From assembly GCA_030428695.1 (NCBI GenBank), contig JAUIEM010000217.1, forward strand, positions 1 through 16,490: a DNA stretch of 16,490 bases. The letters are read 5' to 3'. The notes below the pieces were generated by a model. That model ran no database searches, was not told the origin of the DNA, and worked only from the letters and a program-made list of their open reading frames with translations. Within the stretch, counting starts at the first letter, position 1. The number at the start of each line of letters is the position of its first letter. Below are positions 15,801 to 16,490 of the stretch, piece by piece. Source of the stretch: a bacterium (lineage in GTDB: Bacteria; Planctomycetota; J058; JAJDCP01). Both the position numbers and the translations under genes were made by a program.

Positions 15801-16490
15801 GCGAGTCACCCGATCTTGCGCACGGTCCTCTCCCGCTACCACGACGACACGTCCACGACCGGTCCCTTGACGGCCGGCACCGATGCCCGCCGCCAGTACA
15901 CGGCGACCTGGTTCGACGGCGTGGGCCGGGCGATCGCCGTCGCCCGCTACGGGACCAACGGTGGCACGGCACTTGCTCGACCTTCTACAGCGCCCGCGAG
16001 CAGCGACACGGTGCTCGTGTCCGAGACGCGCTACAATGACGATGGCGAGGCGTTCGAGACGGTGGATCCGATGGGTCGCGTGATGCACAGGGACTATGAC
16101 GACGCGGGACGCGTGACCGCGAGCATCGAGAACTTCGTGGCGGGCTCGACCGCCCGCGACGCGAACATCACCGTCGAGCAGGCCTACGACAGCGCGGGCC
16201 GCCTGTCGACCGTGACCGCCGTCAACCCGGACACCGGCGACCAGGTCACAACCTACATCTGGGGCGTCGGCGGGCCGCAGTCCGACCTCTTCTCCCAGCA
16301 GCTCCTGCGCGAGATGCGCTTCCCCGGGGACAAGCTCGACGTGTTCGGGCAGGCCTACAACCGGCAAGGACAAGTCACGGAGTGGACCGACCAGAACGGC
16401 ACGGTGCACGCCTACAGCTTCGACAAGCTCGGGCGCATGACGGCCGACGAGTTGGCAGCCCGTGGGCTCGACATCGACGACGCGGTCACG
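12819..16490 (+). CDS. Large RHS/YD-repeat protein, N-terminal part (3' end outside window)
   Basis: The frame is open from the ATG at 12819 to the last base, 1224 codons without a stop. AGAGGA lies 8 bases before the ATG. There is no signal peptide; the N-terminus is Pro/Thr-rich and carries a cysteine cluster (C22, C27, C28, C31) before SPADGRIDFSFEPVPGYSLH. Residues ~40-750 look like beta-rich, secreted-type sequence without a recognised domain. From about residue 760, YD/RHS repeats appear: TTYGYDAMDRRNRVVDPSG, SYLYDFRNRQTATDG, STFDGAGRVTRVTV, RDYDDAGRVTASIENF, QAYDSAGRLSTVTAVNP, YSFDKLGRMTADE. Such repeats build a hollow beta-shell that often encloses a C-terminal toxin or other effector, or act as surface proteins. 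The C-terminus that would decide this is beyond the window. Long minus-strand open frames over this gene are shadows. Confidence 0.9.
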   Translation, partial: MPTDTTVKPQAPLQPAPIPSSCHDKTCCSSCRATLSRARISPADGRIDFSFEPVPGYSLHYNNQWLDDGGSVSTVDFGNGTNWMLGVSPFLYKTPSDAFVLIFSPAEAYFFDSEKGAEFGSKVLLDEGGSDDFIAKFPDGATYLFHDFTQGSFPAGSLKSYTTPGGTTVTASYSGSLLEELQKSFDVPGEFGSEDSVVESLVLTYAATGAMGASQVATVTARRKVNEGPWAPYARATMSYWASGEAGGQEGDLKQVDKEVPAGTGWAVTGSYFFRYFTSGNAGVLKSWTRPESTQRLADDPGVDTIDTAPEEIVAKYADNVFTVDGSQRVASSSWDNGTKTVSVAYTVSKNSDAANNWLVKAVLTMPDASTLTLYYNYILQKLLSDQAEGSDHWIKSHVYGTSSPSEFLLTQSAHPSAVISYSDASADLGVSLEASAGLLEVYTYLASPAGYLQHKELREGTSGTPIKQVTYQYTARTPTGGHTIQLISKRRIYSDDAGSNNIDTDFAFTFFTDLHQVEQVVTTRPVIPTSQNGDAATYTVTQRFDIFGNPTWRKDELGFIELSQPDQTLVGIRRPSPRQLQPAGGGAPVVVRIRDVDMDIVTGWAGDPGWTTPGSGGLHLRTDFRLDRLGRTTLSLGPVHDVDGQGVRTASMMVNKDAEHEVLRGRGYAFPAADGKGYGFALVNPVQITQHDRNGRSVAQISAVRASTDGPLTAADSFSQADYVRLSTSHYDDGGDLTAQRQYTAIPSSGTGAAGTNYLETTYGYDAMDRRNRVVDPSGTIRRTVFDVRSHVVESWVGTDDTDATDSDPSGGGADGNNMVQVTVNVYDGGTDGGDGNLTQQTQKVDDDAANDRVTSYLYDFRNRQTATDGEVDFYQVQTFDNLSQVTKVERRNTTSGGTLVAQSRTFFDDLQRVYKRVQDAVNPSSGTIGDARVLENTYRDGKGQVIETTSGNAAPVRKSTFDGAGRVTRVTVGYEQSSNDYVFEQVDTAYDPASHPILRTVLSRYHDDTSTTGPLTAGTDARRQYTATWFDGVGRAIAVARYGTNGGTALARPSTAPASSDTVLVSETRYNDDGEAFETVDPMGRVMHRDYDDAGRVTASIENFVAGSTARDANITVEQAYDSAGRLSTVTAVNPDTGDQVTTYIWGVGGPQSDLFSQQLLREMRFPGDKLDVFGQAYNRQGQVTEWTDQNGTVHAYSFDKLGRMTADELAARGLDIDDAVT
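13952..14178 (+). repeat. Intact copy of the segment duplicated at 12483-12705
   Basis: This in-frame segment of the RHS gene encodes about residues 379-453, including SDHWIKSHVYGTSSPSEFLL. It is the intact counterpart of the decayed upstream fragment; the two copies are about 1.47 kb apart in direct orientation and differ by four single-base deletions and scattered substitutions. Confidence 0.8.

Noticed and set aside
12621..16409. Three long minus-strand open frames over the right end (12621-14012, 14025-15194, 15552-16409)
   Set aside because: The plus strand holds one continuous 1224-codon frame with clear YD repeats, so these are shadows.
1..16490. tRNA or rRNA genes, CRISPR array, insertion sequence or integrase
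   Set aside because: No tRNA-like arms, spaced repeat array, transposase or integrase motifs were seen on either strand.

Overview
The window is strongly GC-rich bacterial DNA with tight, partly overlapping gene packing. An ECF sigma factor resembling the Rhodopirellula/Verrucomicrobium type, a FecR-like anti-sigma domain fused to a large exported domain, and a giant YD/RHS-repeat protein together suggest a high-GC member of the PVC group, probably Planctomycetota. This assignment is an inference from gene types, not from a marker gene.

Layout. (1) 1-1005 (+): the 3' part of a family 2 glycosyltransferase entering from the left edge. (2) 4456-1102 (-): a two-gene, translationally coupled operon of divergent aspartyl-tRNA-synthetase-like proteins with its own sigma70-like promoter (4527-4555). 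Each copy has lost a different set of AspRS active-site residues. (3) 5246-4571 (-): an unrecognised 114-aa protein followed 4 bases later by a two-cluster ferredoxin with a long basic tail, behind a second sigma70-like promoter (5287-5315). (4) 11783 to about 5320 (-): a co-directional cluster. The ECF sigma factor overlaps by ATGA a 1691-aa protein with a cytoplasmic anti-sigma-like N-terminus, one membrane span, macroglobulin domains, six further spans, and then an alpha-2-macroglobulin and thioester domain (motif GCFEQ). A nucleotidyltransferase-fold (AbiEii/MNT-like) protein follows 24 bases later; its reading frame has no stop at the expected end and runs on to 4798 through the next transcription unit. 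(5) 12376-11999 (-): a small lipoprotein. (6) 12458-16490 (+): a decayed fragment of an RHS-like gene, then the intact start of a large RHS/YD-repeat protein that leaves the window with no stop in 1224 codons.

How the genes may work together. The clearest unit is sigma factor plus membrane anti-sigma/alpha-2-macroglobulin. I infer that an envelope event sensed by the macroglobulin part, such as protease attack on a bait-like stretch or thioester reaction, is passed to the sigma factor. The AspRS-like pair looks like a repurposed class II synthetase system rather than the housekeeping AspRS. Neither idea was tested here; both rest on reading motifs by eye.
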